This document shows, in pieces, positions 1 through 11,022 of a DNA stretch of 64,000 bases; position 1 is the first letter of the stretch; every line of letters starts with the position of its first letter. A program made the position numbers and the translations under genes. Below the pieces are notes generated by a model. It was not told where the DNA came from, ran no database searches, and worked only from the letters and a program-made list of their open reading frames with translations. This DNA comes from Noviherbaspirillum saxi (GTDB lineage Bacteria > Pseudomonadota > Gammaproteobacteria > Burkholderiales > Burkholderiaceae_D). Location: NCBI RefSeq assembly GCF_003591035.1, contig NZ_QYUO01000001.1:2046001-2110000 (forward strand), written 5' to 3'.

Positions 1-463
1 TTACGCTGGATCGATAGCCGACCTCCACAGTTCGCACCTGTGAAACATTGACAATTTCGTGGCTTTGAATGGGAGCCGGCCAGCGCCAATTGAAACCAGC
101 CGGCGTCATGTGGTCATATTTTCCGAATGTCATGACGACAGCGGTTTGCCCTTCCTGCACAATGAAGAAGCCGCTTATCAGCCATAGAAAAGCAATAATC
201 GCCGCGATCAGGCCAAAGCCGATACCGGCGCCCTTCATGTCGGGGGTGAATCCACCATCACCGCGCCCTCCTCCCCGATTACCGAACAATCGATTGAGAC
301 GCTGATTGAACTCCCGCCATAATTGGTCAAGGTCGGGGGGGCCATCATTCGGGCGCTTGCCATCCTGATTTTGATTTTGTCCATTGTCCTGGGAACCACG
401 TCCCCAGCGCGGGTCGTTCAATGAAAATTTGAGGCCGATTTTTTTAATTAGAGGAACAGGCAT
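1..463 (-). CDS. hflK: Membrane protease modulator HflK (3' part cut by window edge)
   Basis: HflK forms with HflC a membrane complex that modulates the FtsH protease. The visible N-terminal ~154 residues start MPVPLIKKIGLKFSLNDPRW, continue through a Gln/Asn/Gly-rich cytoplasmic stretch, then one membrane segment near residues 75-95 (GFGLIAAIIAFLWLISGFF), followed by the start of the SPFH domain (EGQTAVVMTFGKY). The C-terminal part and any hflC lie to the left of the window. The ATG at 463 is the first in frame; a start nearer the SLNDPRWG segment is possible because other family members begin about there. It is the last gene seen of the ndk-to-hflK cluster, downstream of hflX as in many betaproteobacteria. 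Confidence 0.93.
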   Translation of the reverse strand, partial: MPVPLIKKIGLKFSLNDPRWGRGSQDNGQNQNQDGKRPNDGPPDLDQLWREFNQRLNRLFGNRGGGRGDGGFTPDMKGAGIGFGLIAAIIAFLWLISGFFIVQEGQTAVVMTFGKYDHMTPAGFNWRWPAPIQSHEIVNVSQVRTVEVGYRSSV

Positions 464-598
464 TCTCTCGCTATCCGGCTTATGTTAATAATTTGCAATG
501 TTAGAGGGTGATTATCAATTTGCACAGCATCGAGCATGGTGGTCCACTGCCTTGCTTTGAACAACGCAACTCTCTCTCGCTCGCTGCATGGAGTCTGG

Positions 599-1759
599 CT
601 ACGGCCTGCCCGCGCTGGTGACGCCTGCAAACGGAACGGGACTTGGTTCTTCGCGTTTATCCGATACCGGCAGACGGTCAATTTGGGCAACCGCATCTTC
701 CTTCGCAAACTCGGTTACTGCCTCGCGTAGCAAATCAAGGCCTGTGCCGGTCTGGGCGCTTATGAAAACACGGCGGATTTTATCATATTCATCACGCTCT
801 AAAGCCGGCTCCAGGCCAGCGACGTCAATCTTGTTCCAGACCAGAATCTGCGGAATATGGTCAGCGCCGATTTCGGCAAGAACATTATTGACCTCTTCAA
901 TCTGTTCCATCCGTACCGGACTGGCGCCATCCACTACATGCAGGAGCAGATCGGCGTGAACGGTTTCTTCCAGCGTGGCCCGAAACGACGCAACCAGTTG
1001 GTGAGGCAACTCGCGGATGAATCCGACAGTATCTGAAATCACGACATTTCCAGCTTCACCTAGATAGATGCGGCGGGATGTCGTATCGAGCGTTGCAAAC
1101 AGTTGATTTGCCGCGTAAGCCTGCGCCTTGGTCAATGCATTGAAGAGCGTGGACTTGCCGGCATTGGTATAACCGACGAGTGATATCGAGAAAGTATTGT
1201 TACGGCCGCGCGCACGCCTCTGCGTCTGGCGTTGACGATGCAGCTTGTCCAGGCGGGTACGCAATGCCTTGACCCGGTCGCCGAGCAAGCGGCGGTCTGT
1301 TTCAAGCTGGGTTTCGCCGGGTCCGCGCAAACCGATACCACCCTTTTGGCGTTCCAAGTGAGTCCATCCGCGAATCAGCCGGGTTGCAAGGTGCTGGAGC
1401 TGCGCGAGTTCCACCTGAACCTTACCTTCGTGGCTTTGCGCGCGCTGGGCGAATATGTCGAGAATGAGACTCGTACGGTCAATGACACGAACCTTGAGAT
1501 GGCGTTCGAGATTACGTTGCTGCGCTGGTGAAAGCGCATGGTTGAATATCACCAGGTCAAGCTTGTCGCAAACCACGGCATTGGCGATTTCGTCTGCCTT
1601 GCCAGACCCGACAAACAGAGCCGCGTCGGGACTGGAGCGTTTTCCGGTGATGGTTGCAACTGGGTCTGCTCCTGCGGACTTTGACAGTAACGAGAGCTCT
1701 TCCAGGCTTGCGGCAAAGTCTCCTTTGCCGAAATCGACGCCGACTAATGCAGCGCGCAT
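599..1759 (-). CDS. hflX: Ribosome-associated GTPase HflX
   Basis: HflX is a GTPase that binds the 50S subunit and helps rescue or split stalled ribosomes. The 386-residue protein has the N-terminal HflX domain with the Gly-rich linker GGIGLRGPGETQLETDRR near residues 140-157, then a coiled segment, then the G domain: GYTNAGKST (G1, about 196-204), DTVGF (G3, about 243) and NKID (G4). Its length is normal for the family. It follows hfq closely (27 bases between) and precedes hflK, the usual hfq-hflX-hflK order, so co-transcription is likely. Confidence 0.96.
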   Translation of the reverse strand: MRAALVGVDFGKGDFAASLEELSLLSKSAGADPVATITGKRSSPDAALFVGSGKADEIANAVVCDKLDLVIFNHALSPAQQRNLERHLKVRVIDRTSLILDIFAQRAQSHEGKVQVELAQLQHLATRLIRGWTHLERQKGGIGLRGPGETQLETDRRLLGDRVKALRTRLDKLHRQRQTQRRARGRNNTFSISLVGYTNAGKSTLFNALTKAQAYAANQLFATLDTTSRRIYLGEAGNVVISDTVGFIRELPHQLVASFRATLEETVHADLLLHVVDGASPVRMEQIEEVNNVLAEIGADHIPQILVWNKIDVAGLEPALERDEYDKIRRVFISAQTGTGLDLLREAVTEFAKEDAVAQIDRLPVSDKREEPSPVPFAGVTSAGRP

Positions 1760-1786
1760 GAGGGATGTGGACGAAGTAGTGATCTC

Positions 1787-2023
1787 TTATTCCGCGTCAG
1801 ATTCAACATTGATATTCACTGCTCGCGCCGGTACCACGGTGGAAATGGCATGCTTGTAAACCATCTGCGTAACGGTATTGCGGAGCAGTACGACGTATTG
1901 GTCAAACGATTCGATATGACCTTGGAGCTTGATGCCGTTCACGAGATAAATCGAGACGGGAACGTGCTCTTTGCGTAAGGCGTTGAGGAAGGGGTCTTGT
2001 AACAGTTGCCCTTTGTTGCTCAT
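1787..2023 (-). CDS. hfq: RNA chaperone Hfq
   Basis: Hfq is the hexameric Sm-like RNA chaperone that pairs small RNAs with mRNAs. The 78-residue protein starts [19 protein letters not shown] and carries the Sm1 region with [19 protein letters not shown] and the Sm2 region with [12 protein letters not shown], both almost canonical. The frame stays open upstream to 2143, but the Met at 2023 matches the conserved Hfq N terminus, so the shorter form was chosen. It sits between der and hflX on the same strand. The short acidic C-terminal tail (NVESDAE) is typical of betaproteobacterial Hfq. Confidence 0.97.
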   Translation of the reverse strand: MSNKGQLLQDPFLNALRKEHVPVSIYLVNGIKLQGHIESFDQYVVLLRNTVTQMVYKHAISTVVPARAVNINVESDAE

Positions 2024-2154
2024 GACAGCTCCGTGATGTTGTTGTGATGTGGAGTTGGAGGCGACCTGAGAATTTTCAAGTGCCTCTCTGATAATGTATT
2101 TACGACTGTAATCGATTTCCGCGCAGTTTGCCAAGCATGACACAAAGACAAGCG

Positions 2155-3498
2155 CTATTTTTCATCCCTGGCAAACGGATTCTTGCTAGAACGCAGTTCG
2201 ATACGTAATGGAGTGCCTACCAGTGAAAAAGTTTCGCGGAAGTGTTTCTCCAGATAACGCTTATAGCTATCGTCGATAGCGTCCAGCGCATTACCGTGGA
2301 TAACCACGATAGGCGGGTTCTGCCCACCCTGGTGCGCATATCGCAGCTTGGGTCGGATCGAGCCCTTGCGTCGCGGCTGCTGGTGTTCGACGGCCTCGAT
2401 CAGCGCACGTGTCAGGCGCGGGGTTGACAGCTTCGCCATCGCTGCGGCATAGGCGGAATCGATGGATTTCATCAGTGGGCCGATGCCACTGCCTTTCAGC
2501 GCCGAGATGAAATGGAACTTGGCGAAAAAGAGAAAACTCAGCTTGCGTTCCATGTCCATCTTGATCGCATCTCTTTTATCCGCGTCCAACCCGTCCCATT
2601 TGTTGACCCCGACCACCAAAGCGCGGCCTGACTCCAGGACAAAACCGGCGATATGTGCGTCCTGTTCGGAGATATCTTGCTGCGCATCAAGCAGAAGCAG
2701 TACGACATTGGCTTCCGAAATCGATTGCAGGGTTTTGACTACCGAGAATTTTTCGATCGCTTCGAACACCTTGCCACGCCGGCGGATACCAGCGGTATCG
2801 ATCAGGGTGTAATGTTTGCCTTCACGTTCGAAAGGAATTTCGATCGAATCGCGCGTCGTACCGGGCATGTCGAATGCAATGACACGGTCTTCGCCGAGCA
2901 AGGTATTTACCAGGGTTGACTTTCCGACATTCGGACGACCGACAATGGCAATCTTGACACCACGACCTGCTGCGGCTTCGGTTTCGGGTTCCGGCGCACG
3001 CTGGGCAAATGCGATATCCAGCGACTCATTAACGAGGTCGACCACGCCGTCGCCATGAGCGGCGGAAATGACGTATGGGTCACCCAGCCCGAGCTCATAG
3101 AAATCGGCAGTGACCGAGGTGTACTTCATCCCCTCGGCCTTGTTCACGACCAGCATGACCTGACGGCCGGCCTTGCGCAAAAAATCGGTGATGGTCTTGT
3201 CGTGCGGGGTCAGTCCCTGCCGCCCGTCGACGATAAACACCACGACATCAGCTTCGGCGACGGCCTGCTTTGTCTGCTTGGCCATCTCGTACATGATGCC
3301 TTCCTTGGCTACCGGCTCGAAACCACCGGTATCGATCACGAGGAAAGGACGTTCACCTACCCTGCCCTCGCCATAATGGCGGTCACGGGTAAGTCCAGGA
3401 AGGTCTGCGACCAGGGCATCGCGCGACCGGGTCAGCCGGTTGAACAATGTGGATTTGCCGACGTTAGGTCGGCCGACTAATGCAATTACCGGCTTCAT
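2155..3498 (-). CDS. der: Ribosome biogenesis GTPase Der (EngA)
   Basis: Der is the double-GTPase needed for 50S ribosomal subunit maturation. The 447-residue protein has two G domains, each opening with GRPNVGKST (about residues 8-16 and 186-194), with DTGGF/DTAGI G3 motifs and NKAE/NKWD G4 motifs, followed by the C-terminal KH-like domain ending in [11 protein letters not shown]. Length and architecture are normal. The start lies 6 bases from the stop of bamB, and the bamB-der order is conserved in proteobacteria. Confidence 0.97.
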   Translation of the reverse strand: MKPVIALVGRPNVGKSTLFNRLTRSRDALVADLPGLTRDRHYGEGRVGERPFLVIDTGGFEPVAKEGIMYEMAKQTKQAVAEADVVVFIVDGRQGLTPHDKTITDFLRKAGRQVMLVVNKAEGMKYTSVTADFYELGLGDPYVISAAHGDGVVDLVNESLDIAFAQRAPEPETEAAAGRGVKIAIVGRPNVGKSTLVNTLLGEDRVIAFDMPGTTRDSIEIPFEREGKHYTLIDTAGIRRRGKVFEAIEKFSVVKTLQSISEANVVLLLLDAQQDISEQDAHIAGFVLESGRALVVGVNKWDGLDADKRDAIKMDMERKLSFLFFAKFHFISALKGSGIGPLMKSIDSAYAAAMAKLSTPRLTRALIEAVEHQQPRRKGSIRPKLRYAHQGGQNPPIVVIHGNALDAIDDSYKRYLEKHFRETFSLVGTPLRIELRSSKNPFARDEK

Positions 3499-3504
3499 TT
3501 GTTT

Positions 3505-4653
3505 TTACTCGGTTGCAAGTGCAACCACTGTTCCTGCTTGTGTTTGAAAAACCGCACGATTTCCGGTTACCGGCGCGGTGCCGGTAACCGGACTGCCGTC
3601 CGTGCTTACGCGTGCGACCAGAGAGCCGTCATCACGCGATAGAAAATGGATATATCCCTGACCGTCACCAACCGCAACGGCGGGTCCCAGAGGTACCGGA
3701 GCGGAAAGTCGACGATTGGCAAGTTTGGTATTGCGCCATGCTCCCGAGCCGGATTCACGCGTCAACGCAGTGACGGCCCCGCGCTCGTCGGCCGCGAATA
3801 CAAAACGCTCGTCTACACCGAGACCTACATCGCTGGACAATTCCTTGCCCCAACGCGGTGCGCCGTTGGTCGCATCGAAGCATGCGACCCGCCCTTGATA
3901 GGCGACCGCACACACATCACGCCCCGCAGCGATGGGAGAGCCGGACAAATCCGCAATACGTTCCAGTTCCGTGGTCCCACGGGGATCGCCGACCGCCACT
4001 TCCCAGCGCGCACCGCCGTTGGTAAGGGCGAGCGCCAACAGTCGGCCGCCCGGGAGCGCAACGTATGCATTCGGCCCGGCAATCGTGATGCCAGGCGCAG
4101 TGCGCAAAGTCAGCGAAGGTGACGGCCGTTGGGCGACCCAGCGCCGGCTTCCGGTTTCCGCGTCAAAGGCGGCAATGCGATTGTCCACGCTGCGAACGAC
4201 GACAAGGCCCTGTCCGACCGCAGGCGCAGACAGGATTTCACTCGATGCCTGTGCCTTCCAGCGCAACTTGCCGTCGCCGCTGAAGGCCATCAGCATACCT
4301 TTGTCGGCGCCCACAGCAACAGTCGTCCCATCGCTGCCGACTCCAGCCGTCAAAGGTGTGCCAACGTTGATGCGCCAATCGGCACGGCCGCTGGCAGCGT
4401 CGATGCGCGACAACGTGCCATCCGCAGCCGCAACGAACACGCTGTCTGCAGTAACCGCCGGCGTAAAGACAAAATTGGCGGCGCTGCCGATCGATGTCGA
4501 CCATGCGGTACGGACCGGTAAAGTCTGCTTGAACTCTTCCAGCGCAGCCGGCGGATTGCGCGGCGCGGGCTTGCTGGCGAAAGGATTGAGCGATGAACAA
4601 CCAGCCAGAACGGCGACCATCCCTACTGAGGTGAGTTTGACGGCAATACGCAT
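3505..4653 (-). CDS. bamB: Outer membrane assembly lipoprotein BamB
   Basis: BamB is a lipoprotein of the BAM complex that inserts beta-barrel proteins into the outer membrane. The 382-residue sequence has a lipoprotein signal (MRIAVKLTSVGMVAVLAGCS, with Cys as the lipidation site) and then repeated PQQ-like beta-propeller blades, with motifs such as FVAAADGTLSRIDAASGR and NRIAAFDAETGSRRW. It lies between the YfgM-like gene and der, the common yfgM-bamB-der arrangement, which supports a role in envelope biogenesis. Confidence 0.95.
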   Translation of the reverse strand: MRIAVKLTSVGMVAVLAGCSSLNPFASKPAPRNPPAALEEFKQTLPVRTAWSTSIGSAANFVFTPAVTADSVFVAAADGTLSRIDAASGRADWRINVGTPLTAGVGSDGTTVAVGADKGMLMAFSGDGKLRWKAQASSEILSAPAVGQGLVVVRSVDNRIAAFDAETGSRRWVAQRPSPSLTLRTAPGITIAGPNAYVALPGGRLLALALTNGGARWEVAVGDPRGTTELERIADLSGSPIAAGRDVCAVAYQGRVACFDATNGAPRWGKELSSDVGLGVDERFVFAADERGAVTALTRESGSGAWRNTKLANRRLSAPVPLGPAVAVGDGQGYIHFLSRDDGSLVARVSTDGSPVTGTAPVTGNRAVFQTQAGTVVALATE

Positions 4654-4688
4654 TCTTTCCCCTTGTTATTTGACTTATGCTGCGTGAC

Positions 4689-5336
4689 TTATGCTGCGGC
4701 TTTTGCAGAACCGCCGATTGCATCGAGCTTCAGCTGGATCAACTGGCGTGCCGGGTTTTGTTCACCGGTTTTTTCCAGAGCCGTCTTGTAAGCCGCCTTG
4801 GCGTCTTCGATCTTGGACTGTGCGGTTAGAATATCGCCCTTGCGATCCGCAACCGCGCCGGCAAACTGCTCGGGAAAATCACCCGACAGTACCTTGAGTC
4901 CTTCATCAAAAGCCTTTTCATCGAGCAGCACACCTGCCAGGCGAAGCTTGGCGATCGCCTTGTACTCGTCGCTGGCGCCATTGTCGATCACCCATTGCAG
5001 CTGGGTTTTGGCCGTTTTCAGGTCGCCGTTGTCAAACGCGCTCTTGGCGGCAGCAAGTGCCCCCATCTGTGCGTACAGTGTCTTGCCGAACTTGGAGGTG
5101 ACATCCGCGGCGGCGCGTTGCACCCTGGCGTTATCCTTTGCAGTCACGCCCTTCTGCAACTCTTCGTACAGCAGCGCAGCCTGTGCGGCCTGGTTGCGTT
5201 GGTAGGTCTTCCAACCGGTCCAGCCGGCGTAAGCTGCAAGTGCGATGATCAGCACCCAGGTGATGAGGTTGCCGTACTGCTTCCACCACGACTTCAGGGA
5301 GGCCAGCTGTTCTTGTTCTTCGAGATCGTATGCCAT
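4689..5336 (-). CDS. YfgM-family tetratricopeptide membrane protein
   Basis: This 215-residue protein matches the YfgM/UPF0070 type: a short cytoplasmic N terminus (MAYDLEEQEQLASLKSWW), one membrane segment (NLITWVLIIALAAYAGWTGW, about residues 22-41) and a TPR-like periplasmic domain. In Escherichia coli YfgM works with PpiD near the SecYEG translocon. The frame is open to 5381, but the Met at 5336 fits the conserved N terminus and leaves 11 bases to the end of hisS. It sits between hisS and bamB in the conserved cluster. Confidence 0.9.
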   Translation of the reverse strand: MAYDLEEQEQLASLKSWWKQYGNLITWVLIIALAAYAGWTGWKTYQRNQAAQAALLYEELQKGVTAKDNARVQRAAADVTSKFGKTLYAQMGALAAAKSAFDNGDLKTAKTQLQWVIDNGASDEYKAIAKLRLAGVLLDEKAFDEGLKVLSGDFPEQFAGAVADRKGDILTAQSKIEDAKAAYKTALEKTGEQNPARQLIQLKLDAIGGSAKAAA

Positions 5337-5347
5337 GATGTTTCTAA

Positions 5348-6694
5348 TCAGTGAAGGTGGTGGTGGGTGGGATCGTCGCATTCATCGCCGCAAACGATCT
5401 GGTCGAGGACATGCGCGGCAACCGACTCCAGCGGGACGGTAACCTGGTTGTTGTCGACATCTTCCGCGCGCAGGTTTTTGACAGCCGCAACGCCTTTGGC
5501 AACTTCGTCTTCGCCGATGATGACGGCGAAGCCGGCTCCACTGGCATCGGCACGCTTCATTTGTGACTTGAAGCTGGCGCCGCCACTTGGCGATGTACAG
5601 TTGAGAACCACATCCAGCCCGGCATCGCGCAGGCGCTCGGCGACGACGAAGGCCTGTAGCTGCGCTTCCTCGCCCTGGTGCACCACGTAGACATCGCATT
5701 GGTTCGGTGCGTACTGTTCTCCGCTGACCTTGAGCAGCTCAAGCAGGCGCTCGACACCGATCGCAAAGCCGCAAGCAGGCGTCGGCTTGCCGCCGAACAT
5801 TTCGATCAACGGATCATAACGGCCGCCACCGCAGACGGTGCCTTGCGAACCGAGCTGATCGGTCACCCATTCGAACACGGTACGATTGTAATAATCCATG
5901 CCTCGTACCAGCCGAGGATTGATGGTGAATGGAATGCTGTTGTGCCGAAGGATTTTTTGCACGCCCTCGAAGTGGGAGCGCGACTCTTCGCCAAGGTAAT
6001 CGAGCAGCTTGGGAGCAGCATTAACCATGGCCTGCATTACCGGATTTTTCGTGTCCAGGATACGCAGCGGATTCGAATGCAGGCGACGCTGCGCGTCGGT
6101 ATCCAGCAGTTCCTTGTGCTGTTCGAAGTAGGCGACCAGATCCGCGCGGTGACGGCTACGCTCTTCCGCATTGCCAATGGAGTTGAGCTCAAGGCGGATA
6201 TCCTGCAGACCGAGATCGTCCCACAGGCGCTGGCACAGCATGATCAGCTCGGCATCGACATCGGGACCGGTGAAACCCAGCGCTTCGGCACCGACCTGGT
6301 GAAACTGGCGGTAGCGGCCGCGTTGCGGCTTTTCGTGACGGAACATCGGACCCATGTACCAGAGCCGCTTCGGACCGTCGTAGGTCAAATTGTGTTCCAG
6401 CGCAGCACGCACGACACTAGCAGTGCTTTCCGGACGCAGGGTAAGCTGGTCGCCGTTCATCGAATCGACGAAGGAATACATTTCCTTTTCAACGATATCG
6501 GTTACCGCGCCCAGTCCTCGCGCGAACAAGGCGGTGGGTTCGACGATAGGTGTGCGAATCTGCTGGAAGCCATAGCTTTTGAGTACCGATTGCACGGTAT
6601 TTTCAAATAGCTCCCAGAGCGGCGCATCGCTCGGCAGGATGTCGTTCATTCCTTTTACGCCGACGATTTTTTCTGCTTTTTTGATTTCTGACAT
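5348..6694 (-). CDS. hisS: Histidyl-tRNA synthetase
   Basis: HisRS charges tRNA-His. The 448-residue class II synthetase shows the N-terminal [11 protein letters not shown] segment, motif 2 around [21 protein letters not shown], the histidine-binding loop [14 protein letters not shown] and motif 3 in [15 protein letters not shown], then the anticodon-binding domain. The C terminus adds a His-rich tail (DDPTHHHLH) beyond the usual end. It follows ispG with 26 bases between and belongs to the same minus-strand cluster. Confidence 0.97.
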   Translation of the reverse strand: MSEIKKAEKIVGVKGMNDILPSDAPLWELFENTVQSVLKSYGFQQIRTPIVEPTALFARGLGAVTDIVEKEMYSFVDSMNGDQLTLRPESTASVVRAALEHNLTYDGPKRLWYMGPMFRHEKPQRGRYRQFHQVGAEALGFTGPDVDAELIMLCQRLWDDLGLQDIRLELNSIGNAEERSRHRADLVAYFEQHKELLDTDAQRRLHSNPLRILDTKNPVMQAMVNAAPKLLDYLGEESRSHFEGVQKILRHNSIPFTINPRLVRGMDYYNRTVFEWVTDQLGSQGTVCGGGRYDPLIEMFGGKPTPACGFAIGVERLLELLKVSGEQYAPNQCDVYVVHQGEEAQLQAFVVAERLRDAGLDVVLNCTSPSGGASFKSQMKRADASGAGFAVIIGEDEVAKGVAAVKNLRAEDVDNNQVTVPLESVAAHVLDQIVCGDECDDPTHHHLH

Positions 6695-6720
6695 TCTGAT
6701 AACGCTTTACATGCGATGGC

Positions 6721-7992
6721 CTAGACGGCCACCGCTTCTTTTCCATAACGGTTTTTTACATAGTCCAGCACGATGTCCTGGAACTCTTCGGCAATCCGTT
6801 CGCCACGCAACGTGACTTTCTTTTCTCCGTCAACGAATACCGGTGCAGCCGGGGATTCCCCGGTGCCCGGCAGGCTGATGCCGATATTGGCGTGTTTCGA
6901 TTCGCCCGGGCCATTGACGATGCAGCCCATCACGGCGACGTTCATGTTTTCGACGCCGGGATATTGCTTTTTCCAGACCGGCATCTGGTCGCGCAGATAG
7001 GTTTGGATCTTGTCGGCCAGTTCCTGGAAAACGGTCGACGTGGTCCGGCCGCAACCCGGGCAGGCGATCACCATGGGCGCAAACTTGCGCAGCCCCATGG
7101 TCTGGAGAATTTCCTGTGCGACGACAACTTCCTTGGTGCGGTCACCGCCGGGTTCGGGCGTAAGCGAAATCCGTATCGTGTCGCCGATACCTTCCTGCAG
7201 CAGTACCGACAGCGCGGCGGTCGATGCAACGATACCCTTGCTCCCCATGCCAGCCTCGGTCAGGCCGAGATGCAGCGGATAATCGCAGCGGCGCGCCAGT
7301 TCACGGTAGACGGCAATCAGATCCTGCACGCCGGAGACTTTACACGACAGGATGATCTTGTCACCTGCGAGGCCCACTTCTTCGGCACGTTGCGCATTTT
7401 CGATGGCGGAGGTCACCAGCGCTTCATACATGACAGCCTGCGCAGTCCATGGCTCGGAGCGGCGTGCATTTTCATCCATGATACGCGCCAGCAGCGCTTG
7501 ATCCAGACTTCCCCAGTTCACGCCGATGCGGACCGGCTTGTCGTACTTGCAGGCGATTTCGATCATCTGCGCAAACTGCGTGTCGCGCTTTGCACCCTGC
7601 CCCACGTTGCCGGGATTGATACGATATTTCGACAGCGCCTGCGCGCATTCCGGAAAGTCGGATAGCAGCTTGTGGCCGTTGTAATGGAAGTCGCCCACCA
7701 GCGGTACGTCGACGCCCATCTTGTCGAGCTGTTCGCGGATGGCGATCACCGCCGCCGCCGCCTCGGGATTGTTGACCGTAATGCGTACCAGTTCCGATCC
7801 TGCACGGGCCAAGTCCTTGACCTGAATCGCAGTGCCAACGGCATCGGCGGTATCGGTATTGGTCATCGACTGCACGACGACCGGCGCATTGGCGCCGACC
7901 AGGACTTCTCTCGCGCCGTAGCGAATTGAAACGCCGCGGGCATTTCGACGCGCGAGCGGTCCTGAGGCGATTGGATGGGTAATTGTCGACAT
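6721..7992 (-). CDS. ispG: 4-hydroxy-3-methylbut-2-enyl diphosphate synthase IspG
   Basis: IspG (GcpE) is the iron-sulfur enzyme making HMBPP from MEcPP in the MEP isoprenoid pathway. The 423-residue protein has the N-terminal TIM barrel ([32 protein letters not shown]) and the C-terminal cluster domain with Cys ligands in ACPGCGRT and [11 protein letters not shown]. Length is normal for the betaproteobacterial form. It starts just after the rodZ-like gene (8 bases) and precedes hisS, the usual rodZ-ispG-hisS order. Confidence 0.97.
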   Translation of the reverse strand: MSTITHPIASGPLARRNARGVSIRYGAREVLVGANAPVVVQSMTNTDTADAVGTAIQVKDLARAGSELVRITVNNPEAAAAVIAIREQLDKMGVDVPLVGDFHYNGHKLLSDFPECAQALSKYRINPGNVGQGAKRDTQFAQMIEIACKYDKPVRIGVNWGSLDQALLARIMDENARRSEPWTAQAVMYEALVTSAIENAQRAEEVGLAGDKIILSCKVSGVQDLIAVYRELARRCDYPLHLGLTEAGMGSKGIVASTAALSVLLQEGIGDTIRISLTPEPGGDRTKEVVVAQEILQTMGLRKFAPMVIACPGCGRTTSTVFQELADKIQTYLRDQMPVWKKQYPGVENMNVAVMGCIVNGPGESKHANIGISLPGTGESPAAPVFVDGEKKVTLRGERIAEEFQDIVLDYVKNRYGKEAVAV

Positions 7993-8000
7993 ACGAGATC

Positions 8001-8999
8001 TTATTTCAGCGTTAGCCGGGCAATGTTGCCATTGCCCGGCACCTTGAGTTCTATTGCCGATCCGCGCAGGCTGGCATCGACCCCGGCCGCATTTCCGAAC
8101 ACGACCGACACCGGTTCGGTGACCTCGACGGATGCGGACTCACCGGCCTTCAAAAGGCGGGACAGCATAGGCTGACTGCCGCTTGTTCGCTTGATCTCGA
8201 CCCATGAATCCTGACGCGCGTTGATGACGAGCGCATCCTTGCCAGCTGCCACGGCAGGCGTTGAAGATCCGGTCGTAGCGCCGGCACTTTGAGCGGACTG
8301 AGGCAGCGCAGCGGACGCGTTGGGCGTGGTCGCGGCTTGCTGTCCACCGGTCGTCGGCGCAGTCTCGCTATTTGACGGGGGAACAGGAAGTGGCTGCTCC
8401 ACTACCGAACCCAAATCGGCCAGAGGGGCGAGCGGAACAGCAGGCTCGGCCGCCGGGCTTGGCTGTCCCGGCGCCGTCATCTGGGCAATGCCGTCCTTGA
8501 CCTGCGAAGTGGCGGCCTTCGACATGTCCGCAATATCCTTGTCATTCAGGATCACCCAGCCGGCGGCACCTGCGAGAACCGCCGCCAGCACACCAAAAAT
8601 CCAGCGAGAGGAAAATGCACCATGACGTTCAGTCATCGATGGCAGACGGGCCTCGGAAAATGGTGTTGACAGCGACTGGCGCGGACGAATCGACTCCTGT
8701 GCCAGCACGGTCTCACCGCCAAGCGACGCGAGTAGCGGAGTCGCATCGATCTTCAGCAGCTTGGCATACTGACGAACGAATCCGCGCACGATCGCCATAC
8801 CGGGCAGCGACGGGTAATCGTCCGCCTCGATAGCAGCCACCTGGCGCGGAGCGAGATTCAGCTGGCTAGCAACCTGCTCAATGCTCCAACCGCGCTCCTG
8901 CCGATGGGCAGCCAGTTGCGCACCCGGCGAAACGAGAATCGGATGACCACCAGACGGGTCACCGGACATTGCCGCATCGTTGATGCCTGCGTCACTCAT
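8001..8999 (-). CDS. rodZ: RodZ-like helix-turn-helix membrane protein
   Basis: RodZ links the MreB cytoskeleton to the membrane and helps set rod shape. The 332-residue protein has an N-terminal Cro/C1-type HTH ([20 protein letters not shown], about residues 24-43), a membrane segment ([19 protein letters not shown]), a Pro/Ala/Ser/Thr-rich periplasmic linker and a C-terminal DUF4115-type domain ([17 protein letters not shown]). The Met at 8999 overlaps the end of pilW by 8 bases. Longer starts up to 9086 lie inside pilW and are less likely. The neighbours pilW and ispG support the assignment. Confidence 0.9.
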   Translation of the reverse strand: MSDAGINDAAMSGDPSGGHPILVSPGAQLAAHRQERGWSIEQVASQLNLAPRQVAAIEADDYPSLPGMAIVRGFVRQYAKLLKIDATPLLASLGGETVLAQESIRPRQSLSTPFSEARLPSMTERHGAFSSRWIFGVLAAVLAGAAGWVILNDKDIADMSKAATSQVKDGIAQMTAPGQPSPAAEPAVPLAPLADLGSVVEQPLPVPPSNSETAPTTGGQQAATTPNASAALPQSAQSAGATTGSSTPAVAAGKDALVINARQDSWVEIKRTSGSQPMLSRLLKAGESASVEVTEPVSVVFGNAAGVDASLRGSAIELKVPGNGNIARLTLK

Positions 9000-9792
9000 T
9001 GAATGCTCCACGTTGATATGCGGCATATTCCGCAGACCCCGCATGGCGACGGCGCAGCTGGGTGGCCAGACTCGATTCGGCGGCACGATCGCCTAGCTTG
9101 CGTTCGATCCTGATGGCAAGCCAAAGCACGTCCGCCGTCATGACATCGGCTTTCATCACGCGACTGATATAGAATCTCGCCCGATCAAAATCCTGCCGAT
9201 CGAAGTAGAGCCGCGCAAGATTGACATTGGTCGACGGGTTGCCCGGATCATATTGAAATGCCTGCGAAAAATACCGCTCGGCCGCAATCCTGTCTTTCAG
9301 CTTGAGACTGCACGTACCCGCATTATTGAGTGCCTTTGCCGGAGACTGATAGGCACGATTCTTTAACGCGGTTTCAAAATAGGAAATCGATTGCTGTTCC
9401 CGCCCGTTCTGGCAGAGGAACCAGCCATAGTTATTGTTGAAATCAGGCGAATTGGGCGCGAAACGGAGCGCAGTCAGAAAGTTATCTTCCGCCAGCCGCA
9501 GCTCGCCCATCTCCATGTAAATCAGGCCGCGCATGCTGTAGGCATCGGCGAAATCCGGATCGGCAGCCAGCGCCTGCTTGATTTCATCCAGTGCCACGGC
9601 GGGCTGACGCTGCTCGTAATAGCCAATTGCCAGCTGCAGACGTATGCGTGCCCGTTTCTGGTTATCGGTCTGATCGGAGCTTGTCAGCAGTTCGGCCCGG
9701 CCGCTGGAACCAGGCGTACTGGCGCATCCCGCCAGCAGCAGCACTATGGCTGCAACCGAAGCGCACCAGGCAAACTTGGCAGTGCGGCTCAC
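8992..9792 (-). CDS. pilW: Type IV pilus biogenesis/stability lipoprotein PilW (PilF)
   Basis: PilW/PilF is an outer-membrane lipoprotein needed for secretin assembly in type IV pili. The 266-residue protein has a lipoprotein signal ([17 protein letters not shown]) and TPR repeats ([20 protein letters not shown] and following). The frame is open to 9912, but the GTG at 9792 overlaps the rlmN stop as GTGA, places the signal peptide at the N terminus and is the likely start. The rlmN-pilW-rodZ order is conserved in beta- and gammaproteobacteria. Confidence 0.92.
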   Translation of the reverse strand: MSRTAKFAWCASVAAIVLLLAGCASTPGSSGRAELLTSSDQTDNQKRARIRLQLAIGYYEQRQPAVALDEIKQALAADPDFADAYSMRGLIYMEMGELRLAEDNFLTALRFAPNSPDFNNNYGWFLCQNGREQQSISYFETALKNRAYQSPAKALNNAGTCSLKLKDRIAAERYFSQAFQYDPGNPSTNVNLARLYFDRQDFDRARFYISRVMKADVMTADVLWLAIRIERKLGDRAAESSLATQLRRRHAGSAEYAAYQRGAFNE

Positions 9793-10958
9793 CGAGACAC
9801 CTCGACAATTCGACCAAAGTCCTTGCCAAATTTTTTCTGGTACTCCGCCATTTTTTGCATGCGCTCCTGCACTCGCGTGCGATCCTGAACTTCCCCGGCC
9901 AGTTGTCCGCATGCTGCATCAATGTCATCGCCACGCGTCTTGCGCACGGTAGTGACAATACCCGCATCCATCAGTATTTGGGCAAATGCCTTGATGCGCG
10001 GATTGTTCGACCGCTTCAGGCCCGACTCCGGGAAAGGATTGAAAGGAATAAGGTTGAACTTGCAAGGCACCGGTTCGCTTCCGCCTTGCACCAGTGCGAT
10101 CAATTCGCGTGCATGCGCGTCGGTATCGTTGACGCCGTCGAGCATGCAGTACTCAAAAGTAATAAAGTCCCTGGGAGCGAACTCAAGATAGCGACGGCAC
10201 GCGGCCATCAGATCGGCCAATGGATATTTCTTGTTCAGAGGCACCAGACCGTCTCGCAATTCATCGTTCGAGGCATGGACGGAGACAGCAAGCGCTACCG
10301 GACATTCCTGCGACAGTTTGTCCATCATTGGCACCACGCCACTCGTAGACACGGTCACGCGGCGGCGGGACAAGCCATAGGCATTGTCATCCAGCATGAG
10401 CTTGAGCGCAGTCACTGTGGGCTCGAAATTCAGCAAGGGTTCGCCCATACCCATCATCACCACGTTGGTGATTTGACGTTCGCCTTTGTGCCCTGGCTCG
10501 ATTCCCTTGGTACGGCGCAATTCAAACTCCGCCATCCACAACTGGCCAATGATTTCGCCTACCGTGAGGTTGCGGCTAAAGCCCTGCTTGCCGGTTGAGC
10601 AAAACCTGCAATTGACCGCACATCCTGCCTGCGTAGAGATACACAGGGTGCCACGGTTTTCTTCGGGAATGAATACGGTTTCGACCGCGTTGCCTTGCCC
10701 GACGTCAAGCAGCCATTTGCGGGTGCCATCGGCAGAGGTGTGGTCACTGATAATGGAGGGGGCGGAAATCGTTGCGCGGGTTCTCAGCTTATCGCGCAAG
10801 GACTTCGCGAGGTCGGTCATTGCATCGAAATCGCTGGCGCCGAACTGGTGGATCCAGCGCTGCAATTGTTTGGCGCGAAACGGTTTCTCACCCAACTCGC
10901 CGCAATAGGCAACGAGTTGCGCGGGATCGAGATCCAGCAGATTGGTGAGGTCCGTCAT
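9789..10958 (-). CDS. rlmN: Dual-specificity 23S rRNA/tRNA (adenine C2) methyltransferase RlmN
   Basis: RlmN is the radical SAM enzyme that methylates C2 of A2503 in 23S rRNA and A37 of some tRNAs. The 389-residue protein carries the cluster motif [15 protein letters not shown] (CxxxCxxC), the GMGEPLLNF motif and the C-terminal catalytic Cys region AACGQLAGE. Length is normal. The stop overlaps the GTG start of pilW by 4 bases, and ndk lies upstream on the same strand. Confidence 0.97.
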   Translation of the reverse strand: MTDLTNLLDLDPAQLVAYCGELGEKPFRAKQLQRWIHQFGASDFDAMTDLAKSLRDKLRTRATISAPSIISDHTSADGTRKWLLDVGQGNAVETVFIPEENRGTLCISTQAGCAVNCRFCSTGKQGFSRNLTVGEIIGQLWMAEFELRRTKGIEPGHKGERQITNVVMMGMGEPLLNFEPTVTALKLMLDDNAYGLSRRRVTVSTSGVVPMMDKLSQECPVALAVSVHASNDELRDGLVPLNKKYPLADLMAACRRYLEFAPRDFITFEYCMLDGVNDTDAHARELIALVQGGSEPVPCKFNLIPFNPFPESGLKRSNNPRIKAFAQILMDAGIVTTVRKTRGDDIDAACGQLAGEVQDRTRVQERMQKMAEYQKKFGKDFGRIVEVSR

Positions 10959-11022
10959 GGCAAGTCTTCATCATGTTGTTTGCCCTGTTCACGACAGGTG
11001 GCCAAGGCAAACGGATTTTAAA